Source: CAWIKY01 sp963836905
GTDB taxonomy: Bacteria > Pseudomonadota > Alphaproteobacteria > Caulobacterales > Hyphomonadaceae
Assembly: GCA_963836905.1 (NCBI GenBank)
Contig: CAWIKY010000006.1
Location: 620,001 to 684,000 of the forward strand
Length of the DNA: 64,000 nt
Direction of reading: 5' to 3'
In this document: piece after piece, positions 17,205 to 26,123 of the stretch
How the letters are laid out: every line of letters begins with the position of its first letter
Position numbering within the stretch: position 1 is the stretch's first letter
Made by a program: the position numbers and the translations under genes
Notes under the pieces: generated by a model
What the model was told of the DNA's origin: nothing
What the model saw: only the letters and a program-made list of their open reading frames with translations
Databases searched by the model: none

Positions 17205-18457
17205 TCAGCCGATTGGCCTTTGGTCGGATCGCGAGGGTGCTACCGGCCTTCCCAGCGTCATTCTTCTCCGAAGTTCTGTGATGTCTCTTGCAATACGCGA
17301 TGCATCACTGCGGTGCATTGAGATCAGGAAAACCTCATCTGCATCGCGTGTTCGCTTTACGACTGCGCGCCAGTACCTTTTTTTCTTGTCCTGCCATAAC
17401 ACCACTGCACGGTTGTTCGGTCTCGGGTAGAATGCGCTATCGGATCAATCAGTCCATCCTGCAGCTCCGCATAGTCGCGAGGCTTCATGCCGGGACGTTT
17501 GGCCACCTGCTTCACTGCCGTATCCCGGCTGAGATCGACGCGGCGGACCTCAGTCCCCAGCGTGTTGCGCGCCGGTTTAGGAAGGATCGCCACCGGAACG
17601 GTCTCACTGCGGCGTTCCGATCCGCGGTCGGTGCTGATCTCGTCCATCGCCGGTGAGCGGGCAAAGTCCCGCGCGGCACTCACCGCCCGCCCGTCCGGCG
17701 CGGCCTCCAGTTCGCCTTTGAAGAGCTTCGTCATGTTGTCGAACCGGCTCTTGCCCGGATTGCTGTCAAAGCCCGGATCGATCCCCTGCGGGCCGATGCT
17801 TACCTCTCCGGTGCGCGGGTTCTTGTAAGGCTTCGGCGGAACGGCCGGTGCCGGGTCGCTCTTGTAGCCCAGCCGCTCGGCCTCGCGCCGCGTGATCTGG
17901 CGCAGCCAGCACTTGCAGCCCCAGCCATTAGGCGGCAGCCACTCGTCCCAGAACGGGTCATCGACCGGCAGAATCAGACCGTCCATCGCGACGTGGTCCG
18001 GGCGGTGCTGGTCCGAAGGGCCGAGACGGTAGAGAAAAAACGGGCTGAACGCCTTGGTTTCCTGCGCAAGGTTCCAGGTCTCCACCGCGTTTGCCGTGCG
18101 GGTGTTGGTTTCGTAAATGGTCCGAAGTCGGCGCGGCGCAGTGAGGTTGGTCGTTTTCACCTCGCCCGTGACCGGGTCTGTCACTTCGCGCTTGCCTGCC
18201 CAGCCCTTGGTTTCGAGGACGCCGCGAAGGTCTTTCTTCCACGCTTCGAACCCCTTTCCTGAGCGCCGCGCTTCGACCAGGCTCTCCTGCACATCGCGCA
18301 GGATGGCGAGGTCTGTCACCTTGGCGACCGTGAACGCGAAGGCGTGCTCCTCGCGCCAGACATCATTGGTGTCAAAGCCGACGCGCGGGGCCTTCGACGC
18401 CATGTAGTCGAGAACCGATTGCGGCGGTTCCGGCGCAAACTCGTAGCGATCAGCCAC
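17205..18457 (-). CDS. minor head protein gp30 (MuF) with C-terminal toxin-like domain (frameshift)
   Basis: The first 300 residues are a Mu gp30/gpF-type minor head protein: YKNPRTGEVSIGPQGIDPGF, the NGWGCKCWLRQITRREAERL block with paired Cys, and RPDHVAMDGLILPVDDPFWD. The remaining part reads DYAELQDGLIDPIAHSTRD. After a shift near 17400 it continues VVLWQDKKKRYWRAVVKRTR and DEVFLISMHRSDASRIARDI. This strand-strand-helix arrangement is like the phage-Barnase-EndoU-ColicinE5/D-RelE nuclease group often fused to MuF proteins. Nuclease activity is inferred. It overlaps the portal gene by 8 nt. Confidence 0.8.
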
Positions 18458-20009
18458 CGGCGACGCGCGCCTTGAACATCGCCTCGCCCAGACGCCTCAT
18501 GAAGACCGGGTCGTCGCCGCCGGCTGCCAGTGCATCCAGCCCTTCGAGAAAGGCCTCGGCAAAATCGGACCGTTCCGCCAGTTCCAGAATCGGCAGGGTC
18601 AGCGTGTCCTCCACCGGTTGCCAATCAGAAAGCGCGTCTTCGACCAGCCGGTCGATCTCGTCGGACGGGTCGGTGCCCGAACGGTTCGCTGCTTTGTTCG
18701 GCGCACGCGGGTCGGGCACGGGGGGTGCGGCAGTCGCGGGCACGCGGATCAGTATCTCATCGCCGTCATCCGGCTCGGTGAGGCCAAGCTTGGGGTAGAC
18801 CTCCGACGTCTTCACGCGCAGCCCGATGCCGACCACTTTCACGACGTTGTCGATGAAGGCGGTGGTGTCCTCGTCGTCTTCGGCCGGGAGGTAGCATTTG
18901 GGATAAACCGCCTGCGGGCCGAAGTTCAGCTTCACGTAGGGTTCGATCACCTGCGCATTGATTGTGCGCGCCAGCTGCTTGGCGTCGGCCTCGCGGATCT
19001 CCGAGCGCAGCTTGCCATGAACCTCCGCCTGGGCCCGTCCGCCGCGTCCGCCCTCATCGGTGCTCATGGTCTGGCCAAGCACGGCCTTGGAGACCTGCCG
19101 GTCGGTCCAGTCGCCCAGCCGTTCGAAGATGTCGGCGCTGGCCGTGCCGCTCATCGCCTGGATGAACTCGATCTGCATCGCTTGCGGGATGACGGCAGCG
19201 GCATCGGTTCCGATACCCATGACGGCTGAGAGCAGCGCCTGCTTGTCATCGTCGCCCGCCTCCGGCCCGTACTTGCCGAGCCTCAAAGGCATGCCGTAGG
19301 TCTCGGCAAAGGCCACCCAGTCCTTCGTTGCATAGTTCTTGAACAAGAAACTCCACGCCGCCAGCCGCGCAAGTCCGCCGCGGATCGGAATGCCAGCCTT
19401 CAGGCGTGGCCGGTGGACCACCCATTTGTAAGGCGTCAGGTCTTCTCCGAGCGGCGCGGCTTCGGTGATCAGCCGCAGGGTCTCGGCGTCGTCATCGTCG
19501 AAACGGAAGTGTCTGGGGTCACGCCATTTGAAAACTGCGGGAATGGCGCGCGGGCCGGTTTCCCAGATGATCTCGACGGCCGCGTAACCCTTGCCGAGCG
19601 CGTCGAGGCACCCGTCCACGAGATCCTCGAAAGCCGGTTGCGAGAGGATGTCTTCGTCGACGGCTTCTGCGATGGTCTGGGCAAGCGGGTCTTCGGACGC
19701 CGGACTGATCACCGGCTCCAGCGCCCCGATCGCGCGCTTGCGCGTGCCGAGCACCGAGCCGTAATGGGCATCGCGCTCTTCCATTTCTTCGGCCAGCGTC
19801 AGATAGGCCTTGATGTCGCCGCGCTCTGCAGCGCGAAGGGTGCGTGCCAGCTTGACCGGTGTCAGGCCGGAGACGATCGAGGTGTCTCCCCACGGGTCGC
19901 GGATCGAGCCCATCCGCGTCGGCGCGTGCTCGACGGTGAGCGCCTTCATCGCCGGAGGTTTCGCAACCTTGTTGAGTGAAATCGTCAGCTCGCGTCCGAA
20001 AACCTTCAT
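18450..20009 (-). CDS. portal protein, Mu gp29-like (DUF935)
   Basis: A 519-residue DUF935 portal protein, close to the usual 500-530. Family blocks are EMEERDAHYGSVLGTRKRAI, EDLVDGCLDALGKGYAAVEI and FLFKNYATKDWVAFAETYGM with PLRLGKYGP. It forms the ring through which DNA enters the head. It is intact, has a 4-nt overlap with the terminase stop, and lies between terminase and gp30, the Mu order. Confidence 0.93.
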   Translation of the reverse strand: MKVFGRELTISLNKVAKPPAMKALTVEHAPTRMGSIRDPWGDTSIVSGLTPVKLARTLRAAERGDIKAYLTLAEEMEERDAHYGSVLGTRKRAIGALEPVISPASEDPLAQTIAEAVDEDILSQPAFEDLVDGCLDALGKGYAAVEIIWETGPRAIPAVFKWRDPRHFRFDDDDAETLRLITEAAPLGEDLTPYKWVVHRPRLKAGIPIRGGLARLAAWSFLFKNYATKDWVAFAETYGMPLRLGKYGPEAGDDDKQALLSAVMGIGTDAAAVIPQAMQIEFIQAMSGTASADIFERLGDWTDRQVSKAVLGQTMSTDEGGRGGRAQAEVHGKLRSEIREADAKQLARTINAQVIEPYVKLNFGPQAVYPKCYLPAEDDEDTTAFIDNVVKVVGIGLRVKTSEVYPKLGLTEPDDGDEILIRVPATAAPPVPDPRAPNKAANRSGTDPSDEIDRLVEDALSDWQPVEDTLTLPILELAERSDFAEAFLEGLDALAAGGDDPVFMRRLGEAMFKARVAGG

Positions 20010-21466
20010 GCCCAGACTTCTGAATGTGATCGAAGCCCGCGTCCGCGTTCCGGCCGGTCGCGGGTCAAGGGGTCGTTCGCCCGGCCCTGCCGCGATGCCG
20101 GTGTGTAGGCATAGGCCTGATAGGGTTTTGCCGCTGCCTGGCAGGCGAGAGCTGCCGCCCAGAGCGGTCAGCGTGCGCGTCCGAGGTGCCGTCCTCGGAG
20201 AGCCGGATCGCGTTGCCGGTGCCAGCCGTGCGCTTCACGGAGCGCAGGTCGGTCTGAATCACCGGATCGTCCGGCAGCCAGATCGTGTGCGCCTCGACGC
20301 GCTCCCGCAAAGCCGTTGCCATGTCGAGTTTCGATGAGGCGGTGAAGAGCACGCCCTCGACGCGGGTGGACCCGTATTTGGTCTGCAACCCTTCGACGAC
20401 CGCCTCGCCCATCCCCGTCTGGTCGACGCTCCAGCGGACGAACCGGTAAGCCTTCATCAGCCGGTCGAACTCGGCGTCCTGGTCTGCGAACTTGGCGTCC
20501 CGCATCTCGACCCGCTCGCGCAGCCAGAGATCGCCGCGCACCTCCTCGAACGGCCACATCACCGAGAGGTCACGCCGCCGCGCAATGTCGCGCCCGCCAT
20601 AGCAGAGCCCGCCCTGATAAAGCTCCGGCTTGCCAGCGTCCGGGTGGACGCAAGCCGCCAGGTCTTTCGCATTCAGCCACGAGCCCGCGCCGGATCGAGG
20701 CTGGCAGTCCAGTTCCTCGTCGGCATCATCGCCATAACTGGCGCGGATTTGCGCGATCCACTCAGCTTTGGGCGGCAGCGGGGTGGCACTGACCAGAGCG
20801 ATCCGCTCGTAAAGCCCGGCCGCGATTGCGTCGGCGAAGGTGATCTTCATCGTCTTGCCCTGGCGGCGTCCGGCCTCGACCTCCTCAAGCAAGCGGTTAA
20901 ACGGGTTATCGACGCCGTTATGGGTCGAGATCACGACAACGCGCCCCCCCCAGAATCATCATCGCCATCGCGGATTTCAGCAGCTCTGAGAGCGAGTCCA
21001 CGAACGCGGCTTCGTCGATGATGACTAGACCCTGCTTGCCGCGCAGAGCACGCGGTGCGCTGCTCAGCCCGACGACTTCAAAGCCGGAGGCGAACCTGAT
21101 CCGGAAAGCGTTGATCGCCCGGTCCGCGTCGTCATCGGCAAACAGAAAAAACTCGGCGGCATCGCAGGCCACGTTGAAGGCGCGCGCCCACATCGCGCAA
21201 GCGTCCACGAACTCGCGCGTCATCTCCTGACTGTAGGAAATGTAGAGCGCGTCCGATCCGCCATCGCTGCGCCCCTTGGCAGCGTTGAGAACAGCAGCCG
21301 CAGCCCACCCCGTCAGCCCGATCCGGCGCGACTTCTCGATGACCAGAAGCGCGGTCGTGCGCATGAGCCCGTTCGCCTTGCCCTGATAGGGCAGGAGTAG
21401 CGCGCCGCGCGGCAGGCTGGCGAGGGCGTCGTGAACCTCACCCAAGCTCCACCCCCAGCACCGCAC
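20006..21466 (-). CDS. terminase large subunit, Mu gp28-like (frameshifts)
   Basis: The packaging ATPase/nuclease. The N-terminal frame holds YQGKANGLMRTTALLVIEKS, where a Mu gp28-type ATP site lies, and the Walker B strand GLVIIDEAAFVD. It then breaks at an eight-C run (20944-20951). The second frame holds ISTHNGVDNPFNRLLEEVEA and the nuclease part, RFVRWSVDQTGMGEAVVEGL. A last shift near 20190 gives the C-terminus. The start at 21466 overlaps gp27 by 29 nt; a TTG seven codons later is an alternative. Confidence 0.85.
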
Positions 21467-21977
21467 GCTCGATGGCTTTGACGGTATCGTCGCTGAGCCC
21501 TTGAGACGTGGCGGCCGACTTCACCCGCACGGCAGCGGCTTCGCGCTCTTCGCTCTGGATTTTGCGGATGCGGGAGTCCTCTAGCGTTTGCGCAGAAACG
21601 AGGTCTTTCAGCGAGCGTGCAATGAAGTGGATGTCCTTGGCGTCGAAGTCGGCGTCGTCTTCCATGCTTGCCGTCATCGTACGGAACGCGAGCGTCTGCA
21701 GGATCTGGCTGAGCATCCGGAAGTGCTGCCCGCCCTTGATCGAGGGGCCGAGCTCGTTGACCAGGGCGTCGGCCATGGTCTGGGCTTCGCGCATCTTTTC
21801 GGCAACGTTGTCCAGCTTGGATTTGTGCCGGTGAAGGGCAGAGCGCGAGATCTCGCAGCCTGCCTCTTCCAGCCATTCGCAGAGCTCATCCAGCGTGTAG
21901 ACGCCCGCCATCAGGCGCTGGTCCAGCGCGACCTTCGTCTCGTCCGGCAGCTTGTCGATTGAGGAGCGCTGGCCCAT
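21438..21977 (-). CDS. Mu gp27-like protein, DUF3486 (small terminase-type)
   Basis: A 179-residue DUF3486 protein. The start MGQRSSIDKLPDETKVALDQ followed by YTLDELCEWLEEAGCEISRS is the diagnostic DNA-binding part, and a long coiled coil follows. In Mu-like phages this gene precedes gp28 and is taken to be the small terminase subunit. Intact. Directly abuts the upstream regulator-like gene. Confidence 0.88.
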   Translation of the reverse strand: MGQRSSIDKLPDETKVALDQRLMAGVYTLDELCEWLEEAGCEISRSALHRHKSKLDNVAEKMREAQTMADALVNELGPSIKGGQHFRMLSQILQTLAFRTMTASMEDDADFDAKDIHFIARSLKDLVSAQTLEDSRIRKIQSEEREAAAVRVKSAATSQGLSDDTVKAIERAVLGVELG

Positions 21978-22277
21978 CTAGCGGCCCGCCCGTGGACGGT
22001 TGACGCCCGGCACGGTCGCCTCGCCTGTCGCCACGTCCTGACCGCGTCCTGCGAGGGTCGCGACAAGTATCTCACCCATCGCCTCAAGCTCGATCAGGCC
22101 TTGCTCTTCAAGCCAGTGCAAATGCGTCTGGACCGTGTCGCGCGGAATGCGATGACCGATCATACCCATGGACATGTCGATCACACTGTCATTGGTGCAG
22201 TAGCCCGGCGCTTCGTTAAGGATGCGCAGGATCACGAGACGCTGGTCGGCCGCAATCCGCTCTCGAAGAGGGGTCAT
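21978..22277 (-). CDS. winged-helix phage protein, VpaChn25_0724-like
   Basis: A 99-residue protein that begins MTPLRERIAADQRLVILRIL and contains a helix-turn-helix followed by RDTVQTHLHWLEEQGLIELE, a typical winged-helix recognition and wing region. This small family occurs in Mu-like phages just in front of gp27. It may act in packaging or regulation; nothing here decides it. Overlaps its neighbour by 4 nt. Confidence 0.72.
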   Translation of the reverse strand: MTPLRERIAADQRLVILRILNEAPGYCTNDSVIDMSMGMIGHRIPRDTVQTHLHWLEEQGLIELEAMGEILVATLAGRGQDVATGEATVPGVNRPRAGR

Positions 22278-22696
22278 TCTTTCGCTTCCTTGTGCATGAT
22301 GTGCTGGGTCAGCGTCTCGATCCGGTGACCAAGACCATCGACCTGACGGGCCACAGCATCGACCATCATCGCGGTCTTCTCTTCGCGCAGGCCGATCTCG
22401 GTGCGAATGCTATCGACCTTCTGGTCCAGCCCTTCGATCTTGCCTGCAAGCGTGTTCACAGACTTCGCGAGCCCCCGCATCTCCGGAGGCTTGGGCAGTT
22501 CCGCGACGCGCAGCTCAAGCGTTCGAAGACGTCCGTCGAACCCGTCGGCCTGCGCCTCGGCCTTTGCCGCGACGGCCTTGGCGGACCGCTCACCGCGCTC
22601 GCCCTGAGAGCTTACAAACCGGATATAGCCGCCTGCCAGTGCGACGGCGGTGGCGATGATGCCGAGCGCCGCGCCAATGATCGAGAGCGTGTCCAT
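22274..22696 (-). CDS. membrane-anchored coiled-coil protein, DUF2730-like
   Basis: A 140-residue protein with one N-terminal membrane helix (IIGAALGIIATAVALAGGYI) and a long coiled coil with heptads (VNTLAGKIEGLDQKVDSIRT). This corresponds to the DUF2730 / Mu gp26 position. The ATG at 22694-22696 is chosen because it lies 2 nt from the upstream stop and gives the family start. Likely part of the lysis module or an early head accessory; function unknown. Confidence 0.72.
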   Translation of the reverse strand: MDTLSIIGAALGIIATAVALAGGYIRFVSSQGERGERSAKAVAAKAEAQADGFDGRLRTLELRVAELPKPPEMRGLAKSVNTLAGKIEGLDQKVDSIRTEIGLREEKTAMMVDAVARQVDGLGHRIETLTQHIMHKEAKE

Positions 22697-22697
22697 A

Positions 22698-23120
22698 TCA
22701 GAACACCATCGCGCCGAAGGCCAGCCAGACAAGGCAGGTCGCCGCGAACGCACCACATCCGACCAGCAGGGTCTGTCGTCGGTCTATGCCCGGCTGCGCG
22801 GCCATGTAGGTAAAGATTACGACGAGCGTGGCAGCGATCAGCCCGCCGCGTGTGACCAGCCAGAAGGCAATCGACCAGAAGGCCGAGCCCTCGAACACCA
22901 TGACCGGCCCGCTTTCCAGAATCGATGAAACGCCGATGACGGCCGTCGCGGGTGCAAGCACAAGATAGAGCAGCACGATCCCGGCAATCAGCGTCCAGAG
23001 CCGGTCGACCTGTTCACTCCGCAGAAGCGCCCATAGCCACCATCCGTAGATGATGACGACCGCCAGTCCGAGCACCGCGAAGAGGATGTTCCCGGTGGCA
23101 TGAAACGCCGAAAAGCCCAT
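22698..23120 (-). CDS. four-helix membrane protein of the lysis region
   Basis: A 140-residue, very hydrophobic protein with about four membrane segments (near residues 12-32, 42-63, 80-108 and 118-138). No family is recognised. Its place between the TraR-like gene and the DUF2730-like gene, in the lysis cluster, suggests a second holin, antiholin or superinfection-exclusion protein, which is inference from context. Confidence 0.62.
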   Translation of the reverse strand: MGFSAFHATGNILFAVLGLAVVIIYGWWLWALLRSEQVDRLWTLIAGIVLLYLVLAPATAVIGVSSILESGPVMVFEGSAFWSIAFWLVTRGGLIAATLVVIFTYMAAQPGIDRRQTLLVGCGAFAATCLVWLAFGAMVF

Positions 23121-23359
23121 CAGCGAACCTCCTTCAAACCTTGACAGTCAACACAGCGACGCGCGGCCGGAGCGGCGATGAGGCGCTCAACCGGGATCGT
23201 GTCGCCGCAATCCACGCACGCCCGGTCCGGCGTTGCGGTCCGCAGACCGAACGCGTGCGATCCGATCCGCAGTTCGTAACTGCCGCGAACCCGCGCAATG
23301 GCAGTCTCACGTTCCAGCTCTTCGAGCGCGGAAGCCCGGTCTGCAAAGTCTCCGCTCAT
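23120..23359 (-). CDS. TraR/DksA-type zinc finger protein
   Basis: A 79-residue protein with an N-terminal helix (ALEELERETAIARVRGSYEL) and a C-terminal four-Cys zinc finger: CVDCGDTIPVERL, then RRCVDCQGL. This is the short TraR form of the DksA family, which binds in the RNA polymerase secondary channel and can redirect transcription without ppGpp. Mu-like phages often carry one between the lysis and head genes. The overlaps show it is cotranscribed with the holin gene. Confidence 0.85.
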   Translation of the reverse strand: MSGDFADRASALEELERETAIARVRGSYELRIGSHAFGLRTATPDRACVDCGDTIPVERLIAAPAARRCVDCQGLKEVR

Positions 23360-23890
23360 CGGACCTTCTCACCTTCGGCAAAGCGAACCGGCGCGGGCGA
23401 AGGCGTCTTCCACGCTTCCTGTCGGCTTGCCATCTTCGAGACGTAGCGGTCACCGAACCACCAGACGGTCGCGGTCGTGGCAGCAAACACCACGGCGTCG
23501 ATGAAGTCCTGACGTGCCTCATGCGTCGAGGCGAAGAACACCAGAAGGCCGATCAGCCAGAGCACGAAAGTGAGCGCAGGGCGGGTCAGCCCGCGAACCG
23601 CCGCGACCCAGCGATAGCTTTCACCGACTTCCGCATCGGCTTGTATCGAGGCCTTGAGGCCGGCGAACGAGCCTTCCGTTTCGGCGCGTGCGATGTCGGC
23701 TTCCGCCTGGTCGCGGTCGGCTTCGCGTTTCAGCTTCAGGAGCCGGAAATCATGCTCCCAGGCCCTCTTCATGGCGCTGGCGCTGGGCGCGTTCAGCGTA
23801 ACCGATTGCTCCGGAGACGCCGGTGGCGATCAGGCCGAAAATGCCGCCGCCAGAGGCAGCGCCTGCAAGCGTTCCGAGCACGTCCATCAT
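23356..23890 (-). CDS. three-TM holin (frameshift)
   Basis: Reconstructed from two frames joined near 23775. There is a first hydrophobic helix (GGGIFGLIATGVSGAIGYAE), a charged helical region with KREADRDQAEADIARAETEG, then two adjacent helices (ALTFVLWLIGLLVFFAST and AVVFAATTATVWWFGDRYV). This is the layout of the three-TM holins first named from gene transfer agents. The ATG overlaps the endolysin stop. It would make the membrane hole that releases the endolysin. Confidence 0.75.
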
Positions 23891-24384
23891 GACCAGCGCC
23901 CCCACGTCGCAGCTCGTTCGCGCATATCCATATGGATGAAGCCGTAGCGGGGCTCTGCCGGGTTGGAGAAGTCACGCCGATAGCGTCCGATCCCGTTGAA
24001 CCCGTGCTTGCGCGCAAGACGTTCCAGCTCTCTCTCGTCATAGGCCTGAAAACCCGGCTCACCGAGCGCGATGCCGTTGTGCAGGGAGATATCCTTGGCA
24101 TGGCCTCGGGGGTGCATCGAACCGGGTGAGCCGTTCACGTCCGCATTGTGCACAAGATTGCGATAGGCCGAGTTGACAATGAAGGGCTGACCAAACTCGG
24201 TTCGCATGGCCTGCAGCGCGTCCAGCGACGCGACAAGTATGAGCAGCTCGTCATTGTAGCTGGTCAGTTCGGATGGCTTGAAGTTCGGATACCTCTCCCG
24301 CCACCACGGCATGGCGGCAAAGTCAGCGCCCTTGCCTTCGTAATAGGCCTGTTTCGGCCAGTATTTCGGTGCTTCCGTCACGCG
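23887..24384 (-). CDS. endolysin, peptidase M15 family
   Basis: A D-Ala-D-Ala carboxypeptidase/endopeptidase (M15) of about 165 residues. The zinc-site motifs are SMHPRGHAKDI (H-x6-D pattern) and the C-terminal FIHMDM. The GTG at 24384 with Shine-Dalgarno GAGGGA is preferred; the ATG at 24417 has no ribosome site and would start right at the -10-like element of the promoter. It is the first gene after the C-like activator, the same place as lys in Mu. Confidence 0.85.
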   Translation of the reverse strand, partial: RVTEAPKYWPKQAYYEGKGADFAAMPWWRERYPNFKPSELTSYNDELLILVASLDALQAMRTEFGQPFIVNSAYRNLVHNADVNGSPGSMHPRGHAKDISLHNGIALGEPGFQAYDERELERLARKHGFNGIGRYRRDFSNPAEPRYGFIHMDMRERAATWGRWS

Positions 24385-24417
24385 GGTTTCCCTCTCGCTT
24401 TGGAGGGCATCAGGCAT

Positions 24418-24453
24418 GGTTTACGCGGCGATTATCAGTCCGAAGGGCTTCGG
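24418..24453 (-). promoter_or_regulatory. putative late promoter, copy 1 (lysis-head operon)
   Basis: On the minus strand: dyad CCGAAGCCCTTCGG (24453-24440), CTGA, 10 nt, then GTAAACC (24424-24418). Dyad and GTAAACC match the other two copies; the spacing is 9 nt (about one helical turn) shorter. It begins 5 nt after the stop of the Mor/C gene. The position equals Plys of Mu. Confidence 0.5.
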
Positions 24454-24458
24454 AGGGG

Positions 24459-24828
24459 CTAGAGCAACGTCGGCTCGGAGACCTTGCGGGCAGCCAGCGT
24501 TTCGACCCATCGCAGGGTCGCGCCGGTCTTGCGGGCGATTTGAGAGTGCGACAAATCAGTGGTCTCAAGCAAGCGTTCAATTTTAGCGCGCTTGGTGCAG
24601 GCTCCCGGTGAGCCCAACGGCAATTCTATCGTTTCCCCGCCGAACGCGTCACTCAGCCGGATCGCTGGGCCAAGCCCGATGGCGCGCGCAATCTCATGAT
24701 CTGCGTGCATGGTGCGCGGCACCATAAAGCCTGATCCCGCCATGACTGCGGCAGAGCGTTTCCGCAGAGAGCCGCCCGATCGTATCGGCCAGGGTGTCGA
24801 ACTGCGATCCGGTTGCGAGGCGGCTCAT
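24459..24828 (-). CDS. Mor/C family late transcription activator (frameshift)
   Basis: Reconstructed as MSRLATGSQFDTLADTIGRL, then (shift near 24745) MVPRTMHADHEIARAIGLGP, AIRLSDAFGGETIELPLGSP and SHSQIARKTGATLRWVETLA. The FGGETIELP block and the C-terminal helix-turn-helix are diagnostic of the Mor/C family, in which a dimer binds a dyad next to the -35 region and recruits RNA polymerase. Because it sits directly before the endolysin and its dyad, it is the functional equivalent of Mu C rather than Mor. ATGA overlap with the gene before it. Confidence 0.82.
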
Positions 24829-25043
24829 CGCTGCGCCTCCGACTGCAAGGCGTGCAAGGCGAGCTCGGCCTTCAAGGCAGCGTCGGAGGCCTTTCGAAGC
24901 AGTTTCAAGCGTGCGCGCCGGGTCCCGAATGGCGCAAACCAGTAAGCGCGCTGCGCATCGCCCAGCGCTTCCTGCGCGGCATCCACGCGCGCTTGGGCGT
25001 CCTCGAGTTCGCGATGATGGAAAAGGGAGAGCGGGGCCGTCAT
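24825..25043 (-). CDS. small coiled-coil phage protein
   Basis: A 72-residue protein that is almost one helix (ELEDAQARVDAAQEALGDAQ, then KLLRKASDAALKAELALHAL). No membrane segment and no family that I recognise. It lies directly in front of the activator gene with a 4-nt overlap, so it belongs to the same middle operon. Confidence 0.6.
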   Translation of the reverse strand: MTAPLSLFHHRELEDAQARVDAAQEALGDAQRAYWFAPFGTRRARLKLLRKASDAALKAELALHALQSEAQR

Positions 25044-25073
25044 GCGCGGCCCCGCTCAGGTTTGGTCAGGCCG

Positions 25074-25250
25074 TCAGAGGCCCTGCGACGCGGCGCGCAG
25101 CTCTTCGCGTAGTACGAGAAGGAGCGCGGCGACACCGCCCGCCATGAACCCGTCCTGACCGGCCTCCTCGATGAGGTGGGCAAGCCCGTCCAGTGCGTCG
25201 AGTACGGTCTCGAACCGGTCTTGTGGTGAAGGCTGGCGCGGATCAAACAT
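25074..25250 (-). CDS. small hypothetical phage protein
   Basis: A 58-residue frame, MFDPRQPSPQDRFETVLDAL to EELRAASQGL, with regular GC-rich third positions. Its ATG sits 2 nt beyond the stop of the antirepressor-like gene (overlap in the form atgtttga), which supports it as a real gene. Mostly helical, mildly hydrophobic in the middle. Function unknown. Confidence 0.55.
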   Translation of the reverse strand: MFDPRQPSPQDRFETVLDALDGLAHLIEEAGQDGFMAGGVAALLLVLREELRAASQGL

Positions 25251-25841
25251 TGTGCGTGATCGCCAGTTGTGCCGGACGCGGCTGCGTGCCCCGTCCGTTC
25301 AGGTGCTTGCGGACGCTGGAGATATGCCGTCCCGCCCGACGTGCGATCTCCGCCTTGGTCATGCCGCTGCTTGAGCAGCTTGCGCCAGCCCGCCACCTCG
25401 TCCGCCGTCACCGGCTTGCCGCTGCGCGCCGTAGGTCGAGCCGCGCATTCTCGCTCTCCAGCAGCTCGATATAGCGGGTGGCGGGTACGCTGGATGACCG
25501 GCTGCAGCGGAAGCGGGCTGGGATCGCCGGTCTTCTGCCTCCGCAAGATCCAGTAGCCAGTTCTGAAAGGCTTCCGCGTTCGGACCGCGTGACAGCATCG
25601 CAAGCAAGCGGGACCCCCGCAGAGAGTATATCCTTCGCAATTTGGGACCGCTCGCTGTCGGCAATTCGATGAGCGTCGTCATATCCGGCGTGAACCGGTC
25701 TTTGTTTCGGTTGAAAATCACTCGAATTGACAATTCGCTGACTTCCAGCGCCGTTACGATCTGTAACGCATTCAGCCAGCGCTGACCGTCCAGATCGATG
25801 AGGTCCAATTGATAGTTGTTGAAGGTTGCAGTGCCGCTCAT
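25243..25841 (-). CDS. BRO/KilA-N-type antirepressor-like protein (frameshifts)
   Basis: Starts MSGTATFNNYQLDLIDLDGQ and contains RWLNALQIVTALEVSELSIR, TLIELPTASGPKLRRIYSLR, then a GSRLLAMLSRGPNAEAFQNW block. That is the BRO-N domain layout (DNA-binding, ending with the sheet-helix FQxWL pattern). Two or three shifts (near 25510, 25440 and 25380) lead to a C-terminal helix-turn-helix, MTKAEIARRAGRHISSVRKH. Shine-Dalgarno AGAGGAG in front. Such proteins often lift repression or act after induction. Confidence 0.62.
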
Positions 25842-26123
25842 GGCGGTCTCCTCTGGTCGCCGGGAAAATCCCGGAGTTCGAGAACAACAGCGACTGACAG
25901 AGGAAAGGCGCGTTGCCCCACGCACCTTAGAGAGCGAACTCTCCTGGACATGCGTGCGTGGCTCCGGGACGTACCGCGATTGCCCTTTACGGGCGACGAA
26001 TGCGTCTCGGCCTCTGTCTTCACTGACTGTCAAAACGAGGTTCTTAAGCCTGTTGCGATCAGCGAATCGACTCTGGTCGCATTTTCGGGGATCGTCAAGT
26101 TTCAGGTGTAAAGGGAGAAGCTC
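25842..26123. other. divergent intergenic region
   Basis: A gap between the minus-strand antirepressor gene and the plus-strand cassette. It should hold promoters in both directions. I see no dyad or repeat that I can name. An AAAGGGAGAAG ribosome site stands directly before the plus-strand ATG at 26124. Confidence 0.35.

Noticed and set aside
17205..17405. Separate RelE/BrnT-like toxin gene
   Set aside because: It has no antitoxin partner and no ribosome site. It continues the gp30 reading after a frameshift, so it is taken as the C-terminal domain of gp30.
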